From an uncultured Eubacteriales bacterium (GTDB taxonomy: Bacteria; Bacillota; Clostridia; Peptostreptococcales; Anaerovoracaceae), in contig CADBKM010000002.1 in NCBI GenBank assembly GCA_902795265.1, positions 1-64,000 of the forward strand: a stretch of 64,000 nt of DNA. The letters are read 5' to 3'. A program made the translations under genes and the position numbers. Within the stretch, counting starts at the first letter, position 1. Each line of letters opens with the position of its first letter. Under the pieces are notes generated by a model. The model saw only the letters and a list, made by a program, of their open reading frames with translations, was not told where the DNA came from and did not search any database. Shown piece by piece: positions 7,878-18,154 of this stretch.

Positions 7878-10800
7878 ATGCTTGAATTAAAGGGCATAAC
7901 AAAAGAATATAAAACCGGTGCCGAGACCGTTCACGCGCTTCGCGGTATCGACCTCGCTTTCAGGGAGAACGAGTTTGTTTCGATACTCGGTCCGTCGGGC
8001 TGCGGCAAGACTACCATGCTGAATATCCTCGGCGGTCTTGACCAGTATACATCCGGTGATCTGCTCATCAACGGAATAAGCACCAAGGAATACAGAGATG
8101 CAGACTGGGACGCTTACAGGAACGACACCATAGGCTTCGTGTTCCAGAGCTACAACCTTATCTCTCACCAGACGGTGCTGTCCAATGTAGAGCTCGCCCT
8201 GACGCTTTCGGGAGTGTCTCCCGCGGAGCGGCGGAGCCGGGCGGTCAAGGCTCTCGAGCAGGTCGGTCTGGGTGATCAGGTAAACAAGCGCCCGGCAGAG
8301 ATGTCGGGTGGCCAGGTGCAGCGTGTCGCGATAGCGCGCGCCCTGATCAATGACCCTGATATCATTCTGGCTGACGAGCCTACAGGCGCGCTCGACACGG
8401 AGACGAGTACCCAGGTAATGAAGATCCTCAAGGATATTTCCGCGAGGAAACTGGTCATCATGGTCACTCACAATCCGGAGCTCGCGGAGGCGTATTCCAC
8501 AAGGATAGTAAGGCTGTCGGACGGCCGGGTCATAAGCGACAGCAACCCGTACGTGCCTGGGGCAGCGGGAGCTGCTGGAGCCGCCGAAGGCACTGATGCG
8601 GCTCCTTCTTTGAAGGCAAAGAAGAGCGGCCGCGCGAGCCGCAGGCTCAACCGCTCGATGTCGATGGTGACAGCCCTTCACCTCTCGCTCAACAACCTCA
8701 TGACCAAAAAGGCCCGTACCCTGCTCACCGCATTCGCGGGCAGCATAGGTATCATAGGCATAGCCCTTATCCTTTCGGTCTCTCACGGATTCCAGACATA
8801 CATAGACAAGCTCGAGGAAGACACCCTTTCGTCTTACCCTCTGACCATTATGTCTGAGACTGCCGACATGACATCGATGATAACCGCCTTCATGACCAAT
8901 GCGTCAGACACCGAGGGCGAAGCTTCAGGCAACAAGCTGCATGAACAGCAGATCATGACAGACCTTCTGGCAAGCGTCGGCTCAAACGACCTCGCCTCGT
9001 TCAAGAAGCGCATCGATTCGAGCATGGGCACGATAGGCGACTGGTTCAATGCCTACGAATACTCGTACGGCCTGTCGGTAAATATCTATTCGACAAACAT
9101 GAAGTACGGCCCTCTCAGGGTAAGCCCGGGCTCCATCATGCAGTCATACATGAGCGGCCTGCAGCAGAGCAGCTTCTCAATGATGAACACAGACGTGTTC
9201 TTCCAGATGATGGACAACGAAGAGCTCCTCAAGTCGCAGTACAAGGTGCTTGCAGGCGAATGGCCTGACGAGTACAACGAACTCCTGCTCGTGCTCGACA
9301 GCGAGGATCAGCTCAACGACTATGTCGTCTACACCCTGGGTCTCCGCGATCCGCAGGAGCTCAAGGACATGATCAACGACGTCATGGACGGCAAAAGGGT
9401 CAAGAACACCAACGACCGCCTCGAGTGGACTTATGACGATTTCATCGGCATGGAGTTCGCCCTCGTCCACGCCTGCGACACATATAAGCGCAATTCCTCA
9501 TACGATGTATGGGAGGACATGAGCGAAGATGAGGACTACATGGAGGATCTCATCAAGCGTTCTGAAAAGCTGCACATCAGCGGTATCGTGTGCGCAAAGG
9601 AAGCTTCGGGCGCCAACGCCATGAGCTCAGGAGTCGGCTATCTGCCTGCGCTTACGCAGCACATGATCGAATACGCCGCGGATTCAGACATCGTGAAGAT
9701 CCAGCGCGAAAACAAGAACACAGATGTATTCAGCGGCAAGAGCTTTGAAGACATCCGCAACAAGAACAGCGAGGGTCTGGGATTTGAAGACATGATCAGC
9801 ATCGACGAGAACAAGCTGAAAAGCGCACTCGGCGGTGACATCGACCCTAACGCGATAAAGAAAGATATCGAGAATATCGCCAAGAAAGAGATCAGGGACC
9901 TCGCCTCAAACGACTCTGCCGAGAAGATCGAAGAGGACGTAAATGCCGCTCTCAACAAGGGCTGCAAGGGCATGGTCAATTACATAGTCGATCAGTATAA
10001 GAAGTCTCCGGAGAAATTCAAATTCGACAGCACACTTGTAAACAGGTCGCTCGCCGAAAACCAGGACTCCGGCAAGCACAGCCAGATAGTGAACCCTCTG
10101 CTGAACGGTTACAGCAAAGTCCTCGAAGCAGCCGGTCCGAAAGTCATGGAAGGGATCGCTGCCGCATCGAGCCCTGAGGCTGCGGCTTACGCAAAAGCAC
10201 AGGCCCAGAAACAGGCTGCAGCAGAACTCGCAAAAAACCTTCCTGAAAGCGCAGGCGTTTCGGAAGCGGACATCCTGGCCATACTGCAGGATACTTCAGA
10301 TGAAAACCAGGCAGCTTTTGCAGCGGGACTGGTCGAAAGATCGGGCGGCGCGATTACCGAAGACCAGGCGAATGCGATCGCAAAGCAGATCTTCGATGCA
10401 GCTAAGCAGGCCAACGCCCGCATCGACGAAGACATGGCCAAGGCTGCAGTCGACCCTGCGGAAATGCTGAAAAGCGCACTCAATGAGACGATACCTCCGT
10501 ACACAGGCAACAGCGAAGTGCAGAAAGGCATCAATCAGTACGGCGAAGGCATCGAGATGCTGCAGAACGCCAAGGTCGTAGGCCCGGCTCTCGGCAAGGC
10601 AGCCGAAGCCGTCGGCAAGCAGTTCAACGTCGATCCGGCAGGCATCGCTTCTGCATTCACCATGAAGATGAGCGAAGATGAGATCACCCGTCTCATAACA
10701 GCCTACATATCGGGCGGAGCCGAAACAAGCTATGACACTAATCTGGTAAAGCTCGGATATGCGGACATGGACAAGCCGTATACGATGTCGTTCTTCCTGA

Positions 10801-11351
10801 AGGACTTCGAGTCGAAGGAGAACTTTCTTAAGTTCATCGACGACTACAACCAGGAGATGCTCGATAACGGCGACGACGACATGGTCATCAGCTACACCGA
10901 CGTGACAGGCGTGATGATCAAATCCGTCAAGTCGATCACCAATGCAGTAAGCTACGTGCTCATAGCCTTCGTGGCTATCTCCCTGATAGTATCGTCGATC
11001 ATGATAGGCGTTATCACCTACATATCCGTTCTTGAAAGAACGAAGGAGATCGGTATCCTCCGCGCGATCGGTGCTTCAAAGAGAGACATCGCGAGGATAT
11101 TCAACGCAGAGACCATTATCATCGGACTCTGCGCCGGCCTTATCGGCATAGGAGCCAGCCTGCTGCTGCTCATACCGATAAATAAGATCCTTATAGGACT
11201 TACGAACATCGCCGCGCTCAAGGCAATACTGCCTGCAGCCGGAGGAGCAGCTCTGGTGGCTATCAGCGTGATACTCACATTTATCGCCGGCCTCATCCCT
11301 TCGGGAATGGCTGCACGCAAAGACCCTGTAGTCGCTCTGCGAACAGAGTAA
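7878..11351 (+). CDS. Fused ABC transporter (ATPase-permease, MacB/FtsX type) with giant external domain
   Basis: 1157 aa. The N-terminal ATPase has Walker [10 protein letters not shown] (38-46), signature [10 protein letters not shown] (from 142) and Walker [12 protein letters not shown] (from 163). A linker follows, then one membrane helix (about 282-303), an external region of roughly 700 residues, and three C-terminal helices (about 1025-1050, 1078-1100, 1122-1143) with the FtsX-type [13 protein letters not shown] loop. This is the MacB mechanotransmission layout, used to export peptides, lipoproteins or drugs or in cell-wall stress systems. The external domain is far larger than in MacB and is rich in Ala, Glu and Lys helices. 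The ATG follows GGAGAGG. It stands alone between its promoter and a terminator, with no adjacent two-component system. Confidence 0.88.
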   Translation: MLELKGITKEYKTGAETVHALRGIDLAFRENEFVSILGPSGCGKTTMLNILGGLDQYTSGDLLINGISTKEYRDADWDAYRNDTIGFVFQSYNLISHQTVLSNVELALTLSGVSPAERRSRAVKALEQVGLGDQVNKRPAEMSGGQVQRVAIARALINDPDIILADEPTGALDTETSTQVMKILKDISARKLVIMVTHNPELAEAYSTRIVRLSDGRVISDSNPYVPGAAGAAGAAEGTDAAPSLKAKKSGRASRRLNRSMSMVTALHLSLNNLMTKKARTLLTAFAGSIGIIGIALILSVSHGFQTYIDKLEEDTLSSYPLTIMSETADMTSMITAFMTNASDTEGEASGNKLHEQQIMTDLLASVGSNDLASFKKRIDSSMGTIGDWFNAYEYSYGLSVNIYSTNMKYGPLRVSPGSIMQSYMSGLQQSSFSMMNTDVFFQMMDNEELLKSQYKVLAGEWPDEYNELLLVLDSEDQLNDYVVYTLGLRDPQELKDMINDVMDGKRVKNTNDRLEWTYDDFIGMEFALVHACDTYKRNSSYDVWEDMSEDEDYMEDLIKRSEKLHISGIVCAKEASGANAMSSGVGYLPALTQHMIEYAADSDIVKIQRENKNTDVFSGKSFEDIRNKNSEGLGFEDMISIDENKLKSALGGDIDPNAIKKDIENIAKKEIRDLASNDSAEKIEEDVNAALNKGCKGMVNYIVDQYKKSPEKFKFDSTLVNRSLAENQDSGKHSQIVNPLLNGYSKVLEAAGPKVMEGIAAASSPEAAAYAKAQAQKQAAAELAKNLPESAGVSEADILAILQDTSDENQAAFAAGLVERSGGAITEDQANAIAKQIFDAAKQANARIDEDMAKAAVDPAEMLKSALNETIPPYTGNSEVQKGINQYGEGIEMLQNAKVVGPALGKAAEAVGKQFNVDPAGIASAFTMKMSEDEITRLITAYISGGAETSYDTNLVKLGYADMDKPYTMSFFLKDFESKENFLKFIDDYNQEMLDNGDDDMVISYTDVTGVMIKSVKSITNAVSYVLIAFVAISLIVSSIMIGVITYISVLERTKEIGILRAIGASKRDIARIFNAETIIIGLCAGLIGIGASLLLLIPINKILIGLTNIAALKAILPAAGGAALVAISVILTFIAGLIPSGMAARKDPVVALRTE

Positions 11352-11370
11352 ACTGCTTAAATGACAATCA

Positions 11371-11403
11371 AAAAGATCGCTGCACTGCTGCAGCGATCTT
11401 TTT
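11371..11403. terminator. Bidirectional terminator between the ABC transporter and the his operon
   Basis: A 14-bp perfect stem (AAAAGATCGCTGCA and its complement, loop CTGC) with A-runs and T-runs on both sides serves both the plus-strand transporter and the minus-strand hisJ end. Confidence 0.9.
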
Positions 11404-11413
11404 ATGTTTGATT

Positions 11414-12373
11414 TTACAGAAGCTCCGAGAACTCCTCAAAGCCGTAGCATATCGTTCCCGCGGCGTGGCTGTCTGAATCCAGTATGAGCACACCGCCCTT
11501 GCTCCTGATATAGGCGATCTGCTCTGCCGACGGGTATGGCACTGTTCTGTAGCCCTTGGATATCGCCCCGGTATTTATCTCAAACACCGGCTTGTCGCCG
11601 GCCTCAAGAAGCCCGAGAGTCTCGAGCCTGTTCCGGTAACCATTCGCGTACCTTGCGGCACAGGCATCGGATATGCGGTCGATGGCCTGCTTCCAGGCCG
11701 CGATATACCTTTCGTCAGATGTATCTATAAGAGGGCTTATAAACTCATCTGCTCCGCATCCGCACCGCCTGATCACATTACCTGCCGGGCCGAAGCCCCA
11801 GCCTTCCGTAAACTTCGTGATCAGATCGAAGTGCCCTACGATGTCGCAGTCTGTAGCCTCGATTATGCCGCCGACTGTATTGAAATATATTTCAGCAGCA
11901 TCGAGCAGCTTCTCTCTTCGCACATCAGGGCCGGCCTCTTCTTCGCTGCAGTCCCTCGCGGCGAAGCGCACGAGGTCTTCGGCACTGTCATCCACAGCTC
12001 CCCAGTCGCGGAACTGCTCGAGCGAATCCGGGTCGGCAATCCGCCTGCGCTCTCCTTCTTCGGTAAACATGTAGTGCGCCGAGCCTATGATGTAGTCATA
12101 CGGAGTTGTATCAGTATCCGCATAGCGGTCGAGCTCGATACCCAGAAGCAGCCTTATCTGCCCGGCGTACTTCTTCTTAAGCATGTTTATCTCATCTATA
12201 TATCTGAGCGTCACTTCTCTGCTCATGCAGTAAGTGCTGTCATGAGGAGTGTATGAATGCCCCGATATGCCGACGCAGGACAGGCCGTTTTCTATCGCCG
12301 AGATCACCATGGCCTCTGCTGAGTCCTTTCCGTCGCAGTATGTTGTGTGCATGTGAAGGTCGAATTTCTGCAT
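11414..12373 (-). CDS. hisJ: Histidinol-phosphatase (PHP family)
   Basis: 319 aa PHP-fold metal-dependent phosphatase, converting histidinol phosphate to histidinol. Metal-ligand motifs are visible: DLHMHTTYCDG at the N-terminus, GHS near 38, GIELD near 78, GHFDL in the middle and DSDSHA near the C-terminus. It is the last gene of the histidine operon and its ATG overlaps the hisIE stop by one base (TGATG), so the two are translationally coupled. It supplies the phosphatase missing from the monofunctional HisB in this operon. Confidence 0.92.
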   Translation of the reverse strand: MQKFDLHMHTTYCDGKDSAEAMVISAIENGLSCVGISGHSYTPHDSTYCMSREVTLRYIDEINMLKKKYAGQIRLLLGIELDRYADTDTTPYDYIIGSAHYMFTEEGERRRIADPDSLEQFRDWGAVDDSAEDLVRFAARDCSEEEAGPDVRREKLLDAAEIYFNTVGGIIEATDCDIVGHFDLITKFTEGWGFGPAGNVIRRCGCGADEFISPLIDTSDERYIAAWKQAIDRISDACAARYANGYRNRLETLGLLEAGDKPVFEINTGAISKGYRTVPYPSAEQIAYIRSKGGVLILDSDSHAAGTICYGFEEFSELL

Positions 12374-13032
12374 CAGACCATCTTCTCCTGTTTTACTTTT
12401 TTGTCTATTACATGGCGCGATGCCAGCTCTCTGTGGATGTCTTCGAGTGAGATGCCGGCCTGTGTCATCAGCACCATCACGTGATACGCAAGATCGGCTA
12501 TCTCATAAACGGTCTCTGCGTTGTCGCCGCTCTGCTCCGCGGACTTCGCAGCGACGATGACCTCAGTAGTCTCCTCGCCGACCTTCTTAAGGATCTTATC
12601 GAGTCCTTTCTCGAAAAGGTAGGTGGTATACGACCCCTCTTTAGGCTCATCTCTGCGCCCCGCGATCAGCTCCATCAGGCCTTCGTACGAGAACTCCTTC
12701 AGGCTCTCGCTTTCCCATAATGGATACTCGAAGCACGATTCAGTGCCGAGGTGGCAGGCAGGGCCCTCAGGCTCAACCATCACCACAAGCGCGTCCCTGT
12801 CACAGTCCGCCGTGATGCTCACGATGTGTTGGTAATTGCCGCTCGTCTCACCTTTGAGCCACAGCTCCTGTCTGGAGCGGCTGAAGAAGCAGGTGAGCTC
12901 CTTCTCCATCGAGATGCGGAGGCTCTCCTCGTTCATATATGCAAGGGTAAGCACCCTCTTTGATACCGAATCCACGACTATGGCCGGGATCAGTCCTTTT
13001 TCGTCAAATTTAAGTTCGCTGATATCTGTCAT
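12373..13032 (-). CDS. hisIE: Bifunctional phosphoribosyl-AMP cyclohydrolase / phosphoribosyl-ATP pyrophosphatase
   Basis: 219 aa fusion carrying out steps 2 and 3 of histidine synthesis. The N-terminal cyclohydrolase (about 1-115) has the metal motif DCDRDAL and the GPACHLGTESCF segment. The C-terminal MazG-like pyrophosphatase (about 125-205) has GEETTEVIVAAK. AAGGAG precedes the ATG. It follows hisF by 3 nt and overlaps hisJ by one base. Confidence 0.95.
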   Translation of the reverse strand: MTDISELKFDEKGLIPAIVVDSVSKRVLTLAYMNEESLRISMEKELTCFFSRSRQELWLKGETSGNYQHIVSITADCDRDALVVMVEPEGPACHLGTESCFEYPLWESESLKEFSYEGLMELIAGRRDEPKEGSYTTYLFEKGLDKILKKVGEETTEVIVAAKSAEQSGDNAETVYEIADLAYHVMVLMTQAGISLEDIHRELASRHVIDKKVKQEKMV

Positions 13033-13035
13033 TGT

Positions 13036-13794
13036 CTATCTCCTTACCGGAATACCCTCTTCTGCCATGCGGTCCTTGAGGTCGCTTATGGAGACCTCTC
13101 CGAAGTGGAATATCGATGCTGCAAGCCCCGCGTCTATATCCGGGATCGCGCGGAACAGATCGATGAAGTCCTGTATACTTCCCGCTCCTCCGCTGGCTAT
13201 CACAGGCACCGACACAGCCTTGCAGACCGCGTCGAGCATCTCTATATCAAAGCCGTTCTTCACGCCGTCGGTGTCTATCGAATTGACTACGACCTCTCCG
13301 GCGCCCATGCCTACGCAGCGCTTTATCCACTCAATGGCTTCCATGCCTGTATCGTCTCTGCCGCCTCTGGCAAAGACCCTGAACTCGCCGCCTACGCGCT
13401 TTATATCGCACGAGAGCACGACGCACTGGTCGCCGTAAAGCTTTGCAGCCTCAGTGATTATTCCCGGGTTCTTTATAGCTCCCGAATTGACGCTCACCTT
13501 GTCTGCGCCGCACTTGAGCACGCGGTCGAAATCAGCTATGCTGCTGATGCCTCCGCCGACCGTCAGCGGTATGAACACGTTTGATGCCGTCTCGGTAAGT
13601 ATCTCGGTGAATATGCGGCGCCCTTCAGCACTGGCTGTAATGTCGTAAAATACCAGCTCGTCAGCGCCTGCTTTTGTGTATAGCTTTGCCATGTCTACCG
13701 GCGAAGCGACGTCGCCGAGGTTTTCGAAATTCACACCTTTTACGACTCTGCCGTCCTTAACGTCGAGACATGGGATTATTCTTTTTGTTATCAT
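13036..13794 (-). CDS. hisF: Imidazole glycerol phosphate synthase cyclase subunit
   Basis: 252 aa (beta/alpha)8 barrel. It takes ammonia from HisH and closes PRFAR to imidazole-glycerol phosphate and AICAR. Seen: the N-terminal RIIPCLDVKDGRVVKG with a catalytic Asp, TVGGGI, ARGGRDDTG, and NSIDTDG with the second catalytic Asp. The start overlaps the hisA stop by four bases (ATGA), indicating coupled translation. Confidence 0.97.
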   Translation of the reverse strand: MITKRIIPCLDVKDGRVVKGVNFENLGDVASPVDMAKLYTKAGADELVFYDITASAEGRRIFTEILTETASNVFIPLTVGGGISSIADFDRVLKCGADKVSVNSGAIKNPGIITEAAKLYGDQCVVLSCDIKRVGGEFRVFARGGRDDTGMEAIEWIKRCVGMGAGEVVVNSIDTDGVKNGFDIEMLDAVCKAVSVPVIASGGAGSIQDFIDLFRAIPDIDAGLAASIFHFGEVSISDLKDRMAEEGIPVRR

Positions 13795-14540
13795 CTCGCA
13801 GCTCCTTTTTCCACCGCCTCAGCGAGGTCGATGGCCCCTGTATAGTATGCCTTGCCGATTATCGCGCCGTGTATCCCGAGCGCTGCAAGGGCTTCTACAT
13901 CATCTATCGATGAGACTCCTCCGGACGCGACTATATCGATATTCAGAGACTCAGAGAGCTCTTTGTACAGTTCGCGGTTCGTGCCGCGCATGGCTCCGTC
14001 TCTTGAAATATCCGTGCAGATAATGGTTTGCACTCCGGCATCCTGCATCATGCGGGCAAACTCCCCAAGTTTATACTGCGAAAGCTCGGTCCAGCCCTTT
14101 ACCGCCACGGCTCCGTCTCTGACGTCTATGCCGACGGCAATCTTTTCACCGTAGCGCTCAACGCAGCGCTTCAGAAAAGCCGGATCGTTTACCGCGGCAG
14201 TACCCAGTATGACTCTGTCGATCCCGGCGGAAAGGTACTTATCTACCGTCCCGTCGTCTCTGATGCCTCCGCCTATCTCAACGGAAGCAGCTGCCTCTCC
14301 ATGAGCCTGCGCCGCTTCGTCCGCAGCCTTCTTTATCTTCAGTACTGTTTCCAGATTGGGCGTGCCGCCGTCTCTGGCTCCTTCGAGGTCGACCACATGT
14401 ATGTGAGCCGCTCCGGCATTTGCGAAATCTTTTGCAACTTCTTCGGGATGCTCGCTGTACACGGTCATCTGTGCGTAGTCACCTTTAAAGAGCCTCACAG
14501 CCCTGCCGCCGACCAGATCTATTGCAGGATAGATTATCAT
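13791..14540 (-). CDS. hisA: ProFAR isomerase
   Basis: 249 aa barrel homologous to HisF, performing the Amadori isomerisation of ProFAR to PRFAR. Seen: IYPAIDLVGGRAVRLFKGDY at the start with the catalytic Asp, IGGGIRDDG in the middle, and TDISRDGAMRG with the second catalytic Asp. It has a clear GGAG site and overlaps hisF by 4 nt. Confidence 0.96.
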   Translation of the reverse strand: MIIYPAIDLVGGRAVRLFKGDYAQMTVYSEHPEEVAKDFANAGAAHIHVVDLEGARDGGTPNLETVLKIKKAADEAAQAHGEAAASVEIGGGIRDDGTVDKYLSAGIDRVILGTAAVNDPAFLKRCVERYGEKIAVGIDVRDGAVAVKGWTELSQYKLGEFARMMQDAGVQTIICTDISRDGAMRGTNRELYKELSESLNIDIVASGGVSSIDDVEALAALGIHGAIIGKAYYTGAIDLAEAVEKGAAR

Positions 14541-14541
14541 C

Positions 14542-15150
14542 TTATATCTCCGTAAAAGCTTTAAGTATCTTCAGTCCCACATCGCCGCTCTTTTCAGGGT
14601 GGAACTGGCATCCGTACACATTGCCTGACGCGACAGCGGCGGTCAGATCAGCACCGTACTCCGTAGTCGCGATGACAGACTCATCGCAGTCTGCCGCGTA
14701 ATACGAGTGAACGAAGTAAACGTGGTCACCCTCTTTGATGTATTTGAACAGCGGAGAATCGCCCCTGAACTTCAGCAGGTTCCATCCGATGTGAGGTATC
14801 TTGTAATTGTCAGGTATAACATCCGCAATCGGCTTTACGGCTCCGTGTATGAGCCCGAGGCCTTCGTGCACTCCGTACTCATAGCCCACGTCAAAGAGCA
14901 GCTGCATGCCGAGGCATATCCCCATGACAGGCTTGCCCGCTGCTGCCTCTCTCTTTACTACATCTGCCATGCCCGACTCTCTCAGCTTGCGCGCGGCATC
15001 CTCAAAGGCTCCGACGCCCGGAAGAATTATTCTGTCTGCTTCGGCTATCAGCTTTTCGTCAGCAGTGACCACAGCCTCTGCTCCTATCTCTTTAAGCGAG
15101 CTTTTCAGCGAAAAGAGATTTCCTACTCCGTAATCAATGATCGCGATCAT
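14542..15150 (-). CDS. hisH: Imidazole glycerol phosphate synthase glutaminase subunit
   Basis: 202 aa class-I glutamine amidotransferase that releases ammonia for HisF. The nucleophile Cys lies in GICLGMQLLFD and the catalytic His-Glu in GCQFHPEKSG. The chosen ATG (MIAIIDYGVGNLFS) has AGGAGG just upstream; an upstream in-frame start would run into hisB and lacks a site. It lies one base from hisA. Confidence 0.95.
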   Translation of the reverse strand: MIAIIDYGVGNLFSLKSSLKEIGAEAVVTADEKLIAEADRIILPGVGAFEDAARKLRESGMADVVKREAAAGKPVMGICLGMQLLFDVGYEYGVHEGLGLIHGAVKPIADVIPDNYKIPHIGWNLLKFRGDSPLFKYIKEGDHVYFVHSYYAADCDESVIATTEYGADLTAAVASGNVYGCQFHPEKSGDVGLKILKAFTEI

Positions 15151-15160
15151 TTCAATCCTC

Positions 15161-15748
15161 CTACAGCAGTCCCTTCGTTGAAGGTACCTCATCGGCGTAA
15201 GCGCTCTCGATCGAGACCGCCTGTCTGAGCGTCCTTCCTGCTGCCTTGAATGCTCCTTCTATGATGTGGTGCGAGTTCCTGCCCGCGAGCTGTCTGATGT
15301 GCAGGCTCACACGCGCGTTTCTGGTGAATCCCAGCCAGAACTCCTCTACAAGCTCGGTATCGAAGGTGCCGACCTTTTCAGCCGGTATCTCGAGGGCATA
15401 TCCGAGATAGTCCCTGCCCGATATATCGACTGCACACATTATGAGAGCTTCATCCATCGGCAGGATGCAGTCTCCATAGCGGCAGATACCCTTCTTGTCG
15501 CCGACAGCCTCCGCGAAGGCCTGCCCCAGCGCGATGCCGACGTCCTCAACGGTGTGATGATCGTCTACGTAATTATCGCCCTTTGCAACGACATACAGGT
15601 CGAATCTCGCGTGCTTAGCGAGGAGTGTAAGCATGTGATCAAGAAAGCCTACTCCGGTATCGATGTCGGATCTGCCGCGACCGTCGAGATCGAGCGTAAG
15701 TTTGATATCTGTCTCTGCAGTTGTTCTGCTTATCTCGGAAGTTCTCAT
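15161..15748 (-). CDS. hisB: Imidazoleglycerol-phosphate dehydratase
   Basis: 195 aa, the dehydratase alone without the phosphatase domain found in E. coli HisB; the phosphatase is supplied by hisJ. The Mn-binding DDHHTVEDVGIALGQA and the C-terminal HHIIEGAFKA motifs are present. An AAGGAGG site precedes the ATG, which overlaps the hisC stop (ATGA). Confidence 0.96.
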   Translation of the reverse strand: MRTSEISRTTAETDIKLTLDLDGRGRSDIDTGVGFLDHMLTLLAKHARFDLYVVAKGDNYVDDHHTVEDVGIALGQAFAEAVGDKKGICRYGDCILPMDEALIMCAVDISGRDYLGYALEIPAEKVGTFDTELVEEFWLGFTRNARVSLHIRQLAGRNSHHIIEGAFKAAGRTLRQAVSIESAYADEVPSTKGLL

Positions 15749-16812
15749 AAGCCTGCCTCCTTAAGAATGTCTCTCACCTCTCTGAGCAGAATGTCCATCT
15801 GCTCCTTCGAGCCTATAGTGATCCTGTTGTAGTCGTTGATTTCAGGTTTGTCCCAGTGCCTGATTATGACGCCTCTTTCCCTCAGTTTGCGGAACAGCAC
15901 GTCTCCTCCTATGCCTGGGTGCCTTACGAATATGAAATTCGCTGTCGAATCAGTCATTTCGAAGCCGAGCTCCTTCAGCTGATCCACCGTGTACTGCCTG
16001 TTCTCCATCACAGTGCGGCAGTGCTCTCTGTTCACCTCATCGTTTCTGAGAGACGCGGTGCCCGCCGCTATGGCCAGTCTGTCGATATTATACGGGTTGG
16101 TAGAATACCTCAGTGCGTTCAGATCGGCGATTATCTTCGGATCCGCTATTCCGTATCCGAGCCTCATGCCGGCCATCGATCTCGACTTCGAGAACGTCTG
16201 GATGACCAGCAGATTGTCGTATTTTTTCGTAAGCGGGACCGCTGACTCGGTCCCGAAATCCACATACGCCTCATCTATCACGACGACGTTGTCAGGATTG
16301 TGCTGAACGATACCCTCTATCTGGCTGAGGCTCAGCGGGATTCCGGTAGGAGCATTCGGATTCGCGATGAATACCGTGCCCTTCGCGTCGTAGTAGTCCT
16401 CGGGGTCGATGCTGAAATCGCTCTTCAGAGGTATGTCTCTGAAGCTGATCCCTGTTATATCCGCGAACACCGGATAGAACCCGTACGAGAGCTTCGGAAA
16501 GACCGCCGGAGTTTCCGCGTCGCAGTATGCCAGGAATGCGAAATACAGCGTCTCGTCTGATCCGTTGTTGCAGATCACCATGTCGGGATCGACACCGAGT
16601 GTCTCAGCGACAGCCTCGCGAAGCATGGTGCTGTCCGGGTCAGGATAGAGCTGCAGACGCTCTGCTTCCGCACGCACCGCCTCGATCACTTCAGGCATTG
16701 GCGGAAACGGCGACTCATTCGTATTGAGTTTTGTCAGCACCTGCGTCTTAGGCTGCTCGCCCGGTGTGTATGGTTCAAGTGCAGCGTATTTGCTGCTCAG
16801 ATATTTACTCAT
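15745..16812 (-). CDS. hisC: Histidinol-phosphate aminotransferase
   Basis: 355 aa class-I/II PLP enzyme. Seen: YPDPDSTMLREAVAE near the start, NPNAPTG, and the PLP-lysine motif FSKSRSMAGMRLGYG. It transaminates imidazole-acetol phosphate with glutamate. It sits between hisD and hisB in the operon, overlapping hisB by 4 nt. A second, more divergent HisC-like gene lies at 20691-21902. Confidence 0.95.
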   Translation of the reverse strand: MSKYLSSKYAALEPYTPGEQPKTQVLTKLNTNESPFPPMPEVIEAVRAEAERLQLYPDPDSTMLREAVAETLGVDPDMVICNNGSDETLYFAFLAYCDAETPAVFPKLSYGFYPVFADITGISFRDIPLKSDFSIDPEDYYDAKGTVFIANPNAPTGIPLSLSQIEGIVQHNPDNVVVIDEAYVDFGTESAVPLTKKYDNLLVIQTFSKSRSMAGMRLGYGIADPKIIADLNALRYSTNPYNIDRLAIAAGTASLRNDEVNREHCRTVMENRQYTVDQLKELGFEMTDSTANFIFVRHPGIGGDVLFRKLRERGVIIRHWDKPEINDYNRITIGSKEQMDILLREVRDILKEAGL

Positions 16813-16833
16813 AGTACCGCTACCCCTCTATAT

Positions 16834-18144
16834 CTATTTTTCGGAACGGATAAGCACGCTCCTCGCGTGTCCCGTAAGCCCCTCCTTGCGGGCGAAGGCT
16901 GCTATTCCGCCTGCCACCTCGGCCAGGGCTTCATCCGTATAGTGTATGAACTGTATTTTCTTTACAAAGTCGTCTACCGACAGTGCGCTCGAGAACCTCG
17001 CCGTGCCTCCCGTCGGAAGCGTGTGGTTAGGGCCGGCGTAGTAATCGCCGAGAGCCTCAGGGCAGCTGCGGCCGAGGAATACCGAGCCCGCATTCTTCAC
17101 CCTGCCCAGCATTTCGAACGGATCGTCCACGCAGAGCTCGAGGTGCTCAGGAGCTATCTCATCGGATATCTCAAGAGCCTGTTCAATGTCTTTAGCGATT
17201 ATGATCTTACCGTTGTTTTCGATCGAAGCTCTGGCTATCTCTTCGCGCTCGAGGCTGCAGAGCTGCTTCTCTATCGATTCCGCAACTGCCGCCGCCAGAT
17301 CGGCCGAATCGGTGACGAGCACCGCGCTCGCGTTTTTATCGTGCTCGGCCTGCGAAAGCATGTCTGCCGCAACGACATCAGGGTCGCTCTTTCCGTCAGA
17401 GACAACGAGTATCTCGCTCGGCCCGGCGATCATATCGATCGCCACCTTGCCGAATACCTGTCTCTTCGCCTCAGCTACAAATGCGTTTCCCGGGCCCACT
17501 ATCTTATCGACAGCCGGTATGGACTCCGTTCCGTATGCCATTGCCGCTACAGCCTGCGCTCCGCCGGTTCTGAAGATTCGCACGCTGCCTGCCCCCGGCA
17601 CGGTCTCCTGAGCTATTACAGCAGCCGCCACGACAGCCGACTCGATGCTTCCGTCCGCGTTCGGAGGAGTGGTCATGATTATCTCGCTGCAGCCCGCCGT
17701 AAGAGCCGGGATCGAATCCATCAGCACGGTCGACGGGTAAGCCGCCGTGCCGCCCGGTACATACAGTCCTGCGCGTTCGAGAGGGACTATTTTCTGCCCG
17801 GTCAGCCTGCCGGCTCTGTCGCTGATCTCAAAGCCCTCGCGAAGCTGCATGCTGCAGAACTCCGCAATATTGGCTGCCGAATCTCTCATAACATCGCTCA
17901 GCCCCGGGTCGCTCTCATCCAGGCTGCGAAGAGCTTCAGCTTTTTCTTCCGCGCTCAGCTCTATCGCAAAGCCCTCCGGATCAACTCCGTCGAACTTCAC
18001 GGCATAGCGGATGACAGCTTCATCTCCGTTGTCCCTTACATCCTGTATGATCGCGGCAACTATGTCCGATACATCGGCAGTCGGCTCGTTTCTTGCGAAC
18101 ACCTCATCTGCCGTCAGTTCTTCAAAATTCAGAATCTTTATCAT
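16834..18144 (-). CDS. hisD: Histidinol dehydrogenase
   Basis: 436 aa Zn enzyme catalysing the last two NAD-dependent oxidations to histidine. Signature segments: GPGNAFVAEAKRQVFG, IAGPSEILVVSDG, and the Zn and substrate region AADMLSQAEHDKNASAVL. An AGGGG-type site precedes the ATG. It lies 10 nt after hisG and 21 nt before hisC. Confidence 0.96.
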   Translation of the reverse strand: MIKILNFEELTADEVFARNEPTADVSDIVAAIIQDVRDNGDEAVIRYAVKFDGVDPEGFAIELSAEEKAEALRSLDESDPGLSDVMRDSAANIAEFCSMQLREGFEISDRAGRLTGQKIVPLERAGLYVPGGTAAYPSTVLMDSIPALTAGCSEIIMTTPPNADGSIESAVVAAAVIAQETVPGAGSVRIFRTGGAQAVAAMAYGTESIPAVDKIVGPGNAFVAEAKRQVFGKVAIDMIAGPSEILVVSDGKSDPDVVAADMLSQAEHDKNASAVLVTDSADLAAAVAESIEKQLCSLEREEIARASIENNGKIIIAKDIEQALEISDEIAPEHLELCVDDPFEMLGRVKNAGSVFLGRSCPEALGDYYAGPNHTLPTGGTARFSSALSVDDFVKKIQFIHYTDEALAEVAGGIAAFARKEGLTGHARSVLIRSEK

Positions 18145-18154
18145 TCCATACCCC

